Part shown: one piece after another, positions 50,676 through 60,637 of the stretch
Layout: each line of letters starts with the position of its first letter
Position numbering within the stretch: position 1 is the stretch's first letter
NCBI RefSeq assembly: GCF_014077095.1
Contig: NZ_JACGVG010000032.1
Coordinates: 1 to 64,000, forward strand
Length of the DNA stretch: 64,000 bases
Origin: Colwellia sp. MB02u-6
Lineage (GTDB): Bacteria > Pseudomonadota > Gammaproteobacteria > Enterobacterales > Alteromonadaceae
Reading direction: 5' to 3'
The notes under the pieces: generated by a model
Database searches by the model: none
Seen by the model: only the letters and a program-made list of their open reading frames with translations
What the model was told of the DNA's origin: nothing
Made by a program: the position numbers and the translations under genes

Positions 50676-52148
50676 CTACTTATCTAAACCACCCAGGCAT
50701 AAATATTTAATTTCTAAATAATCATCTAAGCCGTATTTCGAGCCTTCACGGCCACTACCTGATTGTTTAACACCACCAAACGGCGCAGCAGCATCAGAAA
50801 TAATACCTTCGTTAATACCAATCATTCCATACTCAAGCCCTTCAGCAACGCGCCAAATTATGCCAATATCTCTGGCATAAAAATAAGCGGCTAGACCAAA
50901 TTCGGTATCATTGGCCATAGCGATGACCTCGGCTTCATTATCGAAGGCGATAATTGGAGAAACTGGACCAAATATTTCATTTTTAGCAACGGGCATATCA
51001 TTGGTAACATGACTCAAAATTGTTGGTTGGTAAAAGTTTTCGCCCACAGGGTCTTTCTTAGCTCCCAAAATTACTTTCGCGCCCGCAGCAATAGATGCTT
51101 GCACTAATTTATCAACATCATTAACCGCCTGGCTAGAAATCATAGGACCAATGGTAATCCTGTCATCCAAACCATTACCTATCGCTAATTTCGCCACACT
51201 AGCTGTGAATTTTTCAGTGAATTGTTCCAGCACTTGGTTTTGAACGAAAATACGATTAGTGCAAACACAAGTTTGGCCAGCATTACGATATTTTGAAAGC
51301 AACGCCCCTTGTACAGCCGCATCAATGTCAGCATCGGCAAAAACAATAAAAGGCGCATTGCCGCCTAACTCCATTGAGACTTTCTTCACTGTTGTAGCAC
51401 ATTGGCTCAACAACGTTTTTCCTACCGGCGTTGACCCTGTGAAAGTAAACTTGGCAACATCAGGGTGCTGAGTTAACACTTTGCCTATACCACTAGCATC
51501 GTCACCAACCACCACATTAAATACCCCTGCAGGAATGCCTGCTCGCTCGGCAAGCTCAGCCATAGCTAACGCTGAAAGTGGTGTTTGTGTTGCCGGACGA
51601 ACAACGAAGGTACAACCAGCCGCTAGTGCAGCCGAGGCTTTTCTGGCGATCATAGCATTAGGGAAATTCCATGGTGTGATCGAGGCAACAACACCTACCG
51701 GCTGTTTAATCACTATAATACGTTTATCCCCTGATGGTCCTGGAATTGTATCACCATAAACCCGCTTACCTTCTTCTGCAAACCATTCAATAAATGCCGC
51801 GCCATAAGCTACTTCGCCTTTAGCTTCAGAAAGTGGCTTACCTTGTTCTAAGGTTAATATTCGCCCAAGATCGTCTTGATGTTGCATGATCAAATCAAAC
51901 CAATTACGCATTAAGCCTGCGCGCTCGTTGGCCGATTTTGCCGACCACATTTTTAATGCGCTTTTAGCGGCATTTACCGCCAATTCGGTTTCAACAACAC
52001 CAGCATTACTTACTTTTGCTACTTCACTGCCATCAGCTGGATTGGTCACAATGATCTGAGCTTCACTGCTACGCCAATTACCATTAATGTATGAACAATT
52101 TTTAACTAACTGACTATCTTGTAAACCAAGGTCTGAGTTATTTTGCAT
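50676..52148 (-). CDS. gabD: Succinate-semialdehyde dehydrogenase
   Basis: 490-residue aldehyde dehydrogenase that oxidises succinate semialdehyde to succinate, last step of GABA breakdown. Catalytic Cys in AGQTCVC, Glu in SMELGGNAPF, cofactor segments ITPWNFPNAMIARK and FTGSTPVGK, and the C-terminal FGGVKQSGSGREGSKYGLDDYLEIKY typical of GabD. The ATG at 52148 has GGAG six bases upstream; an ATG four codons earlier overlaps that site. No gabT is present. Confidence 0.9.
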   Translation of the reverse strand: MQNNSDLGLQDSQLVKNCSYINGNWRSSEAQIIVTNPADGSEVAKVSNAGVVETELAVNAAKSALKMWSAKSANERAGLMRNWFDLIMQHQDDLGRILTLEQGKPLSEAKGEVAYGAAFIEWFAEEGKRVYGDTIPGPSGDKRIIVIKQPVGVVASITPWNFPNAMIARKASAALAAGCTFVVRPATQTPLSALAMAELAERAGIPAGVFNVVVGDDASGIGKVLTQHPDVAKFTFTGSTPVGKTLLSQCATTVKKVSMELGGNAPFIVFADADIDAAVQGALLSKYRNAGQTCVCTNRIFVQNQVLEQFTEKFTASVAKLAIGNGLDDRITIGPMISSQAVNDVDKLVQASIAAGAKVILGAKKDPVGENFYQPTILSHVTNDMPVAKNEIFGPVSPIIAFDNEAEVIAMANDTEFGLAAYFYARDIGIIWRVAEGLEYGMIGINEGIISDAAAPFGGVKQSGSGREGSKYGLDDYLEIKYLCLGGLDK

Positions 52149-52707
52149 ATTAAGCTCCATTGCAATCTGTTTAGTTATGAATATTAATTAAAATAAGGAA
52201 TACGTCAACTGAGATCTGTGCTGGTGATCTTAAAATCAGTAAAAGCTATTCATACCCATTTGATTAATTACTTGCTCACGTTAAGGGTTAACATAAACGG
52301 CTGCTTTGTTATGAGATTTATAAGTTGCCTAAATACTGACTAAGTTTTATGGCTTGTCATGATTCATTTTCTGTTATGAAAAAGCTGAGTTACTCATTAA
52401 TCAAATCGATACTAACGATGACTTTAATAACAGGTTCTGACAGTTTTATTAAGTTTTTGATCTTGTTGTGCGCAGAAATATCATGATCAACAGCCTAGCT
52501 GAAACTTAAACTCAGTTATGGCAATTATCACTGAAGCATTTAGGCTAAGAGTAAATATCAATTTTATTAAATTTTTCGAAGTAAAAATAAATGAAGGGGT
52601 AGTAGCAATTTTTAAATTAAAATAAGGCCGGTTAAATACGACAGTAACGCAGATATAGCGAAAGTAGTATTCAACAACGGCCCTTGTTGTTATATCAAAG
52701 TGATTAA
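52149..52707. other. Intergenic region between proB and gabD
   Basis: About 560 bases with no gene. A small hairpin (AACAAC...GTTGTT, about 52672-52690) lies just past proB and may end it. Otherwise featureless AT-rich sequence including the gabD promoter region. Confidence 0.45.
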
Positions 52708-53886
52708 CTATTCACCTTGAACAGGTTCATCCCAAGAAAGATGATGTTCAGCCAATACGACTAAATTTTCACTGTTAATCAAACGATGTGATGCAGCATA
52801 GCCAAGTATATTCTCAACAGTCTCTTCTGGACGGCTTGAAATAATAGCCGTTTCATCTGATGAGAAATTACACAAACCACGTGCTATTTCTTCACCTTTT
52901 TCATCATAGACGTGAAGCACGTCTGCGCGTTCAAAATTTCCGTGTATAGAAACAACATCATGGCAGGTAAAACCATCGTCACCACCATATAATGAGTCAG
53001 CTACATCTTGTTTTATCACTAGGCTACCAGCCATTTGCAAGCGATCTGTTAACCAAATATTCCATGCCGATGAAGGAGATGAATGGGCAATACATTTGGT
53101 GTGCTTGCGTTCGCCACGTAGTATTGCAGTAACAGGATCTTCCATTGTTCCTCTCGCAATAATCGTGGTGCAACCCGCATTCTGTGCCATATTTGCTGCT
53201 TGCAATTTAGTTAGCATACCACCGGTACCTAAAGAACTGGTACTGCTTGCCGCTTCCATGTAACTGCTTACATCTTCGATAGACTCAACAAATACCGCAC
53301 CTTCTTCTGAAGGGTTCCGGTCATAAACGCCGTCGATACAAGTTAAAATAAATAGATACTCAGCACCAATCATTTGAGCGACTTTCGCTGCTAGTCTATC
53401 GTTGTCACCAACACGAATTTCTTCGGTAGTCACGGTATCATTTTCGTTGACAATCGGCATTACACCCTGTTTTATCAAACGGTGTACCGTATTTTTGACG
53501 TTAAGAAAGCGACGTCGATTTTCGAGATCATCTAAGGTAACTAATACCTGTGCAATATCAAAACCATACTCTAATGCAATTTGCTTATAAGCATGCATTA
53601 AGATGGGTTGTCCACAAGCCGCGGCTGCTTGCTTGTCTTGAACGCTGGCATTTTCAATGGTGCAGCCAACGGTATTAAGACCTAATGCAACTGATCCTGA
53701 GGACGTAAGTACAACTTCGTATCCTTGATCACGTAACGTAGAAATATCACTAAGCAAGCCATGCATGAAGGCGAAACTAGGTGTTAAATTCTTCACGTTT
53801 GCTAATAGGCTCGAGCCAACTTTAATGACTATACGAGGTTTGATTCGTGAAACTTTTTCTGATTTTGGTTGTTCGAATGAGGGCAA
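52708..53886 (-). CDS. proB: Glutamate 5-kinase
   Basis: 392 residues, first step of proline synthesis. Amino-acid-kinase domain with IVIKVGSSLLAN, the glutamate-binding NENDTVTTEEIRVGDNDRLAA and GTGGMLTKLQAA, followed by a C-terminal PUA domain (about 285-370). It starts at TTG (53886); GGAG lies seven bases upstream and no in-frame ATG exists before homology starts. About 25 residues longer than E. coli ProB (367). It is transcribed away from proA, 1.3 kb off, instead of forming the common proBA operon. Confidence 0.94.
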   Translation of the reverse strand: MPSFEQPKSEKVSRIKPRIVIKVGSSLLANVKNLTPSFAFMHGLLSDISTLRDQGYEVVLTSSGSVALGLNTVGCTIENASVQDKQAAAACGQPILMHAYKQIALEYGFDIAQVLVTLDDLENRRRFLNVKNTVHRLIKQGVMPIVNENDTVTTEEIRVGDNDRLAAKVAQMIGAEYLFILTCIDGVYDRNPSEEGAVFVESIEDVSSYMEAASSTSSLGTGGMLTKLQAANMAQNAGCTTIIARGTMEDPVTAILRGERKHTKCIAHSSPSSAWNIWLTDRLQMAGSLVIKQDVADSLYGGDDGFTCHDVVSIHGNFERADVLHVYDEKGEEIARGLCNFSSDETAIISSRPEETVENILGYAASHRLINSENLVVLAEHHLSWDEPVQGE

Positions 53887-54329
53887 AATGACTCCGTTTT
53901 CTGATTAATATAATTAAATATCTGGGCTGAACCAATAAAATGTTGGTACATCAATCTTCAGATATTTCCGTAATATTATTTGTCGTTGTATAATTATCTT
54001 ATTATCAAAACATTAGTTTTACTAGCAATATATTACCTTGGGGATGATAGATATAAAATTGCTGAAACGTTTTAAAAAACGTTAAAATTTGACAACAATC
54101 GACAAATGATTTGGGAGATTATATACTAAAAACCCTATTTTTTCAATTGAACTTAAAATCACCTCCGTAACACGAGTTTTTAAGATTATATTGAACACTT
54201 ACAAAACAGACTGTATTTCATTCAATAGCAAACTAAAAGTGTTTGGAGTTTTGTGTCATTAATTATGATTAGTTGTGGGACGATTGTGCTTCATTATTGA
54301 CTCACTAGGTAACTTCTACTGATCAGACA

Positions 54330-55021
54330 ATGACCATCATTAATCCTTCTTTAGTCAAAAAGCCTCCCAGTATTGTTGTCACACAAGCAATTAAAGAGCT
54401 GTCTAATCAAGGTTATGGCGATTAAAGCGCACTTATTAAAAAATAGGGTTAGCCTATTTTCGCTACCTTGCTGATTCAGGTTACCTTATTGCTATCGCCG
54501 AGGGTTACTCGGTATCTTCAATAGAAAAGCGGGTTGGCAAACAAACGATTCTGTCTTTGATGTAAAATATGCTGGCGCAAATTGGTCAAGGTGTTAGCGC
54601 AATTAGACACTGTTGTGGGGTTAACTAAAGCATTGGGTTATACGGATTTGGCTGCCAGCGAAGCTGAGCTAAACCGAGTGACAGTATTGGTAGGAAACGG
54701 CCAATTTGTGCTTTTAAAGTTACGCGCTACTGAATTGAATCAGCGATAACACTGGGTTTTTGACCTCGCACCACCAAAGCACGGATACTCGACACACTGG
54801 GTGGATTAATGGAACTGGCAATGACGCACGAACAGCACGTCTAAATATGATGCAACTAAGTGATCAGTAAAAATGGTACAATGGAAGCAGAATTGGCAGC
54901 GTCTAAGCAAAATGTCAAATGAGATACACTCATTAACTCGACCGTTTTAGCAACTGCTCAACAGCCAGTGGCGCTGCGTTGATATTTCTTCGCCAAGGCG
55001 ATGAAGTGGCGCAAGGTTAAA
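54330..55021 (+). pseudogene. Decayed coding remnant between proB and proA, family unrecognised
   Basis: The first 32 codons from an ATG at 54330 read as protein (MTIINPSLVKKPPSIVVTQA) and hit a stop at 54425. Further protein-like stretches follow in other frames, each broken: YFRYLADSGYLIAIAEGY, then LDTVVGLTKALGYTDLAASE, then ARILDTLGGLMELAM and MEAELAASKQNV. This pattern of sequential frame changes and stops suggests a gene ruined by indels. It could equally be several unrelated fragments. I cannot name the family. Confidence 0.4.
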
Positions 55022-55213
55022 TAAATAACGATTAAATTAACATCTAAAGTAGTATTGAGCACAATGAATACTACTAAGTGCTTTAAGCTGAACTTTTACT
55101 ATTGTTTTAATATAAATATTGGCAATAAAAATAAAAGTTAACCATTCAATAGCATAATCTTGAATTTACCAAACAGTTTAGAGTGAAGCGAATAAGCAAA
55201 AGGAAACTCATTT

Positions 55214-56485
55214 ATGTCAAATAGTAATAAAATTATCGATACTGAAACTATGATTGAAAATCTTGGTAAGCAGGCTAAAGCCGCAGCCAAGATTCTGGCC
55301 AGTGCCACTACCGAACAAAAAAACCAAGCATTAACCGTTGCCGCCGATGCTTTACGTCAGCATACGCCAGCACTACTCGAAGCAAATGCTTTAGACGTTT
55401 TAAGTGTTAGAAAAGCGGGTAAAGCTGAGTCATTTATTGATCGCCTTGAATTGAACCCTGAAAGAGTCGAAGCTATGGCTGTCGCTCTAGAAAGCATTGC
55501 CAAACTACCCGATCCTATTGGTCGAGCCCTAGCAGAATTTGATCGTCCCAATGGCCTAAAAATAACCCGTGTATCAACCCCTATCGGTGTTATTGGCATG
55601 ATCTATGAGTCTCGCCCCAATGTGGGTGCAGATGCTGGTGCCTTATGTTTAAAATCAGGTAATACGGTAATATTGCGTGGCGGCTCTGAAAGTCTTAATT
55701 CTACTCGCATTATTGTTGAGTGTATGGCAGAAGGCTTGCGTGCAGCTAATTTACCAACCACTTGTATACAACTCGTTGATACTGATGACCGTTCTGCAGT
55801 TGCTGCATTACTGCGTTGTGCTGAATATGTTGACCTAGTTATACCTCGTGGTGGCCGTGGCCTTGTAGAGCTAGTGAGAAACGAAGCTCAGGTGCCAACA
55901 TTGCTGCACCTCGATGGCAATAACCACATTTATATTGATAAAGACGCCGACTTAGCAAAAGCATTGAGTATTGTTAAAAATGCCAAACTACGTAGAACTG
56001 GTGTTTGTGGTGCGACCGAAAGTTTAGTCGTAAACCAAGCAATAGCTGCTGAGTTTTTGCCTAAACTGCTCAATACCTTAGAGCATTGTGAGGTCCGAGG
56101 TGACCTTGCAGCTCAAGCCTGTGACGCACGAATTAATCCCGCTAATGACGCTGACTGGGACACCGAATATCTTGACGCTATTTTATCGGTCAAAGTTGTA
56201 GCAAACTTAGAAGAAGCGCTTGATTTTATTGACCAGCACTCGTCTAAACATACTGACGCTATTATTACTGAAAATGCAGAAACAGCAGAAGTTTTTATGC
56301 GCGCCGTTGATTCAGCGGTAGTGATGCATAATGCATCAACTCAGTTTTCAGACGGTGGGGAATTTGGTATGGGCGCTGAAATCGGTATTGCTACCGGTAA
56401 AATTCACGCACGTGGACCTGTAGGTCTTGAGCAACTAACCATATTTAAATATCGTGTTGCTGGCCAAGGACAAATCCGTCCTTAA
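55214..56485 (+). CDS. proA: Gamma-glutamyl phosphate reductase
   Basis: 423 residues, second step of proline synthesis, NADPH-dependent reduction of glutamyl-5-phosphate. Segments: [57 protein letters not shown], the catalytic Cys in [11 protein letters not shown], and [32 protein letters not shown] before the ATG. Encoded divergently from proB. Confidence 0.96.
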   Translation: MSNSNKIIDTETMIENLGKQAKAAAKILASATTEQKNQALTVAADALRQHTPALLEANALDVLSVRKAGKAESFIDRLELNPERVEAMAVALESIAKLPDPIGRALAEFDRPNGLKITRVSTPIGVIGMIYESRPNVGADAGALCLKSGNTVILRGGSESLNSTRIIVECMAEGLRAANLPTTCIQLVDTDDRSAVAALLRCAEYVDLVIPRGGRGLVELVRNEAQVPTLLHLDGNNHIYIDKDADLAKALSIVKNAKLRRTGVCGATESLVVNQAIAAEFLPKLLNTLEHCEVRGDLAAQACDARINPANDADWDTEYLDAILSVKVVANLEEALDFIDQHSSKHTDAIITENAETAEVFMRAVDSAVVMHNASTQFSDGGEFGMGAEIGIATGKIHARGPVGLEQLTIFKYRVAGQGQIRP

Positions 56486-56510
56486 TCCTAAGCACAGGAT
56501 GAACTAAGTA

Positions 56511-56544
56511 AAACACAAAACTATTGATTAATAGCTTTGTGTTT
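56511..56544 (+). terminator. Terminator after proA
   Basis: AAACACAAAACTAT (56511-56524) pairs with ATAGCTTTGTGTTT (56531-56544) with one mismatch and loop TGATTA. The rest of the gap to 56852 holds no gene. Confidence 0.55.
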
Positions 56545-56852
56545 ACTTTATCTTAGTGCAGGCCATCGATTTAGATAAGATAATGAAACACAAAGTGTCT
56601 TAGCAGCTTATTTTTAAACAGTTTACCTTTTACACTGTCCATCTTCTCGTACCATTATTGTACATTTAAAATTTTAATCCTTGACGTTCTATTAACTATT
56701 GCCGGTTTAATAGCCCATAAGTCACCCTGTGAAAATAAAATGATAAAAACATAAAATCAAAACCAATAAATCGTTAAAAAAACTTTGCTAACCCGTGTTA
56801 ACTAGGTAAGCTCAAACCAAAGCATTAATAACTACAATAATAATTATCATTT

Positions 56853-58190
56853 ATGAGTAATATCAGAGATTCATTTCATTCGAGAATAGGTTTTGTTCTC
56901 GCTGCCGCAGGTTCGGCCATTGGTTTAGGCAATATTTGGGGTTTTCCAACTCAAGCAGCCAATAATGGTGGTGGCGCCTTTTTATTTGTTTATTTAGTCG
57001 TTACCATATTACTTGCCCTACCGGCACTTTATGCCGAAGTTTATATTGGTAACCAAGCACAGAAAAACCCAGTTTCAGCATTAGAAGATTCTTGTCGCGA
57101 TACCTCACCTAGGCTTGGTAAATATGCCGGTCTGATTGGTTTAGGCGGCGCCATCATGATGTTAAGTTTCTACACCATTGTGGCTGGCTGGATGCTCGCA
57201 CATGCAATATCACCACTTGCAGAATTATTGGGTTATCATGAAATTTCTCAGTGGCTTGCTACATCAAGCACGTTAAGAAATTTATTGTTTACACCCGTCT
57301 TTATATTACTTGGCGCGGCTATTATTCATCAAGGGGTTAACGCCGGCATTGAAAAATGGTCTGCGCGATTAATGCCAGTTTTATTGATCATGCTAGTCGC
57401 GTTAATTACTTATATATTGCAACAACCCGGTGCAGAAAAAGGCTTAAGAACATATTTAATACCCGATTTTTCACAGGTCACTAATCCAAAGTTAATTATT
57501 TCTGCCATGGGCCAAGCCTTCTTCTCACTCTCTATTGGCGTCGGTGGCATGATGGTTTACGGCTCTTATATGAAGAAAGATGACGATATAGGTAAGCTCG
57601 CTATTTCTATTACCGCACTCGATACCTTTATTGCTTTTATGGCTGGTTTATTAATTATTCCAGCACTTTATGTTGCAGAAGCCGCCGGACAGCAAGTATT
57701 TCAAGGTGATAAGTTAATTGGTGAAGGCCAACTTATTTTCAACATATTGCCTGAGCTTTTTAACTCTATGGGCAACATAGGCATGGTAGTAGCCATAGGA
57801 TTTTTTTCGTTATTATCAATTGCTGCCCTCACCTCAACCATTTCTTCAACAGAAGTACCTGTTTCTTATCTTGTTGAAGGTAAAAATATTAGCCGCTCTA
57901 AGGCTACTTGGTTGGTATCAGCCATTGTATTAACCGCCAGTATGACCATAATCACATTTTTTGATAGCCTGTTTGGCATGGTCATTCGTGTACTTACGAC
58001 TATTTTACAGCCACTGAGCTGTTTGTTTTACTTTATTGTTGTTGGCTGGTTATGGAAACGCGGTAACAAGCTACGTGATGTTTCTTTGCAAGAAGGCAGG
58101 AAATGGTTACCTATATGGGGCAATTATTTACGCTTTGTTTGTCCGTTATTGTTAACGGTAGTATTTGTCAATGTAGCTATATTAAATTAA
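56853..58190 (+). CDS. Sodium-dependent neurotransmitter-symporter-family transporter
   Basis: 445-residue inner-membrane protein of the SNF/NSS (LeuT-like) family, sodium-coupled uptake of amino acids or related solutes. The unwound TM1 region is GFVLAAAGSAIGLGNIWGFPTQAANNGGGAF; TM6 is AMGQAFFSLSIGVGGMMVYGSY; TM8 contains ALTSTISSTEVPVSYL. About 11 to 12 segments. Substrate unknown. No clear ribosome site. It is followed by a strong terminator. Confidence 0.92.
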   Translation: MSNIRDSFHSRIGFVLAAAGSAIGLGNIWGFPTQAANNGGGAFLFVYLVVTILLALPALYAEVYIGNQAQKNPVSALEDSCRDTSPRLGKYAGLIGLGGAIMMLSFYTIVAGWMLAHAISPLAELLGYHEISQWLATSSTLRNLLFTPVFILLGAAIIHQGVNAGIEKWSARLMPVLLIMLVALITYILQQPGAEKGLRTYLIPDFSQVTNPKLIISAMGQAFFSLSIGVGGMMVYGSYMKKDDDIGKLAISITALDTFIAFMAGLLIIPALYVAEAAGQQVFQGDKLIGEGQLIFNILPELFNSMGNIGMVVAIGFFSLLSIAALTSTISSTEVPVSYLVEGKNISRSKATWLVSAIVLTASMTIITFFDSLFGMVIRVLTTILQPLSCLFYFIVVGWLWKRGNKLRDVSLQEGRKWLPIWGNYLRFVCPLLLTVVFVNVAILN

Positions 58191-58284
58191 ATTCGCTTGG
58201 CTTAAATAAAATTAAGTTAAATAGATGTAATTGCTAATGACATGATTAACTTTTTCTTTAGCGCTATTAGCGTAAAACCATCAA

Positions 58285-58327
58285 TTTAAAAAGTCCCTAT
58301 ACTCCTCTAGTATAGGGACTTTTTAAA
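58285..58327 (+). terminator. Strong terminator after the transporter gene
   Basis: AAAAAGTCCCTATACT (58288-58303) pairs perfectly with AGTATAGGGACTTTTT (58309-58324). Flanking TTT and AAA extend the stem. The remaining 300 bases to rmuC have no gene. Confidence 0.85.
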
Positions 58328-58635
58328 AGCATCATCATCCAACTCTAGTTCGTATCTATACCGAAATCTTAACTAGCTTAAAGCATATTTTGACTGAAAG
58401 CCTTGTTAGCTCGATATAATACTGACTTGGCTAATTTGAAACTTTGTTTAGTATTAAGCTGTGATGTTATTACCCAAGCGTAATACCGAGGTAAAATATC
58501 GACGAGGGCAACTTGGTATTTAGCGTTCGCTGTTAGCACTTACTGTCAGCCATGAGCAAATAATTTATCGCCCTGATCATGATTGAGCATTAACCTACTG
58601 CGGCTAGTACACTCAAGTTATAGTTCTATTTAATC

Positions 58636-60132
58636 CTATGTTATCGCTACACTCTCTTCTTCCTCGGCTTCTTTTTCAATTTCTTCTTGCTTTAACTCTA
58701 CCTGCTCTATTTTATCAAAACGGTTGCTAATCTTATCCGCTGAGGTATGGATTTGTTTTACGTCACTTGCCGCTTGATCAATATGTTTTGCTAAATTGGC
58801 AAAACGACCCTTAAAGCGAGAAAAGTCAGTTGAAAGGTGCGACAAATGCGCTTGAATAACATGTATTTGTTTGCGGGTTGCTTCGTCTTTTAACACTGAA
58901 CGTGCGGTGGTTAAAATCGCCATAAGTGTCGTTGGCGAGGCTAACCAAACGCGTTTTTTATTGGCATAATCAACCAAGTCACCGTGGTGTGCATGTATTT
59001 CTGCAAAAATAGCTTCTGCTGGAATAAACATTATCGCGCCATCAGCGGTTTCTTTTTCAATAAGATATTTATCACTGATATCATTAATATGCTTTTTAAT
59101 ATCAATTTTAAATTGTCGCTCGGCTGCTTTACGATCAAATTCACCTAAGGTATTGTCAGCCATTTTTTTAAAGCTTTCTAGCGGAAACTTGGAGTCGACA
59201 ACCACATTACCGGTAGGCTTAGGTAGAAACAAAATACAGTCAGCAATTTTACCGTTTGACAAGGTATGTTGCAGTGAAAAGTGCTGCTCTGGTAATACGT
59301 TACGAATTAAAGCATTTAACTGTACTTCGCCAAAAGCACCACGTGAGCGTTTATCTGACAGTACTTCTTGCAAGCTCACCACATTAGTGGACAGTTCAGT
59401 AATTTTTTTCTGTGCATCATCAATTAAGGCCAATCGTTGTAAAATGTCATTAAAGGTTTTAGTGGTTTTTTCAAAGCCGTCGGCTAAACGCTTTTCGACC
59501 TGACCACTAATATCTTTGAGACGGTTATCGGTTGAAATCGTTAATTCATCAATTCTTTTAGCCATTTGCTCACTGGATAAATGCAGTGATTTTGCCATTT
59601 CTTCTCGGCCAAGTTTAGAGGTTGCTGTAAGTTGGCTAGATAATTGTTCTGTGGCGTTGCGTTGATTATCATTAAAAGTAACGTGGTGTTCATATAAGGT
59701 CTTTTTAAGTTGCTCACTATGGCTATACAGTTGCTGCGCTTGTTTTTCACCTTGCTCACCATGTTGGCGTAATAATTTTAATTTGAAATCAGAAATTTGC
59801 TGCTCAAAGTAAGTTTTCAGTTCACTTTGCTGATGAGCTAATTGCTGATGATTAAAACTTAACTGTTGTTGTAGTTGCTGTTGATTATTGCCGTTAACTT
59901 CATAACTAAGGTTTACTTTTTCAACTAACTGCTGCAAAAGTTGCTGCTGGGCTAAAAAGGATACTTGGCTATTTTTTACTTGCCGAAATAACACTAATGC
60001 AATGATAATTAAACTAATAATTAACACTAACACCATAAAAACCAAGACAGGGAAATTATCTAGAGCTAACCAAGGTGAATTGAATGGAAAGTTAAGCGGC
60101 GGGTTCAGTGAAGAGTTGGATAGTGAATTCAT
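58636..60132 (-). CDS. rmuC: DNA recombination protein RmuC
   Basis: 498 residues. One membrane segment near the N-terminus (about 27-50, PVLVFMVLVLIISLIIIALVL) leads to a long glutamine-rich coiled coil (about 60-240). The RmuC nuclease-like core follows (SRGAFGEVQLNALIRNVLP, VVVDSKFPLESF, AIMFIPAEAIFAEI, VWLASPTTLMAIL). It ends in an acidic Glu-rich tail. RmuC limits inversions at short inverted repeats and is related to restriction-endonuclease folds. Single gene. Confidence 0.94.
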   Translation of the reverse strand: MNSLSNSSLNPPLNFPFNSPWLALDNFPVLVFMVLVLIISLIIIALVLFRQVKNSQVSFLAQQQLLQQLVEKVNLSYEVNGNNQQQLQQQLSFNHQQLAHQQSELKTYFEQQISDFKLKLLRQHGEQGEKQAQQLYSHSEQLKKTLYEHHVTFNDNQRNATEQLSSQLTATSKLGREEMAKSLHLSSEQMAKRIDELTISTDNRLKDISGQVEKRLADGFEKTTKTFNDILQRLALIDDAQKKITELSTNVVSLQEVLSDKRSRGAFGEVQLNALIRNVLPEQHFSLQHTLSNGKIADCILFLPKPTGNVVVDSKFPLESFKKMADNTLGEFDRKAAERQFKIDIKKHINDISDKYLIEKETADGAIMFIPAEAIFAEIHAHHGDLVDYANKKRVWLASPTTLMAILTTARSVLKDEATRKQIHVIQAHLSHLSTDFSRFKGRFANLAKHIDQAASDVKQIHTSADKISNRFDKIEQVELKQEEIEKEAEEEESVAIT

Positions 60133-60600
60133 TGTAAAGCCAAATACTGTAAATATTAACAGTTATTAAAGCATACTTTATTAATAAGGGTAATCGTTAT
60201 TTAACATCAACTCGGGTTAGTTAATGAATACATATTTAGCAAATACAAACAATTTATCAATAGCCTAAAAAGACACGTTTAAATTTATGCCACACAAAAT
60301 AATCACTATTTTAATTCTATCTTGTCACAAAGCTTAATTTTAGTTGCAACAGCTAGCTATTCATCAAATAATAATTTGCAACCTTTCAAATCTAGCTTTA
60401 TAACTAGATGAATTAGTTAAATTTTATAGCATAAATCCAGAATATCTATGCAATTAATTAATTATCTTTTTTATTATATTAAACAACGGCTCCACTTTTA
60501 ACCTAACATATTAATAACGCATGAGTAATGTCTCAGTAGTGTTTCGCGGGTGTTTTTGGCTAGTTTTATTGAGATTAAGTTACCTTTATTTTGACCAAAA
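60133..60600. other. Intergenic region between fumarase and rmuC
   Basis: No gene, repeat or clear regulatory site seen apart from the fumarase terminator at its left side in minus orientation. Confidence 0.4.
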
Positions 60601-60622
60601 AAAACGCCCTAATGGGCGTTTT
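60601..60622 (-). terminator. Terminator of the fumarase gene
   Basis: AAAACGCCC and GGGCGTTTT pair around TAAT; on the minus strand a T-run follows. It lies 16 bases past the stop codon. Confidence 0.85.
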
Positions 60623-60637
60623 GATAAATATAATGGG

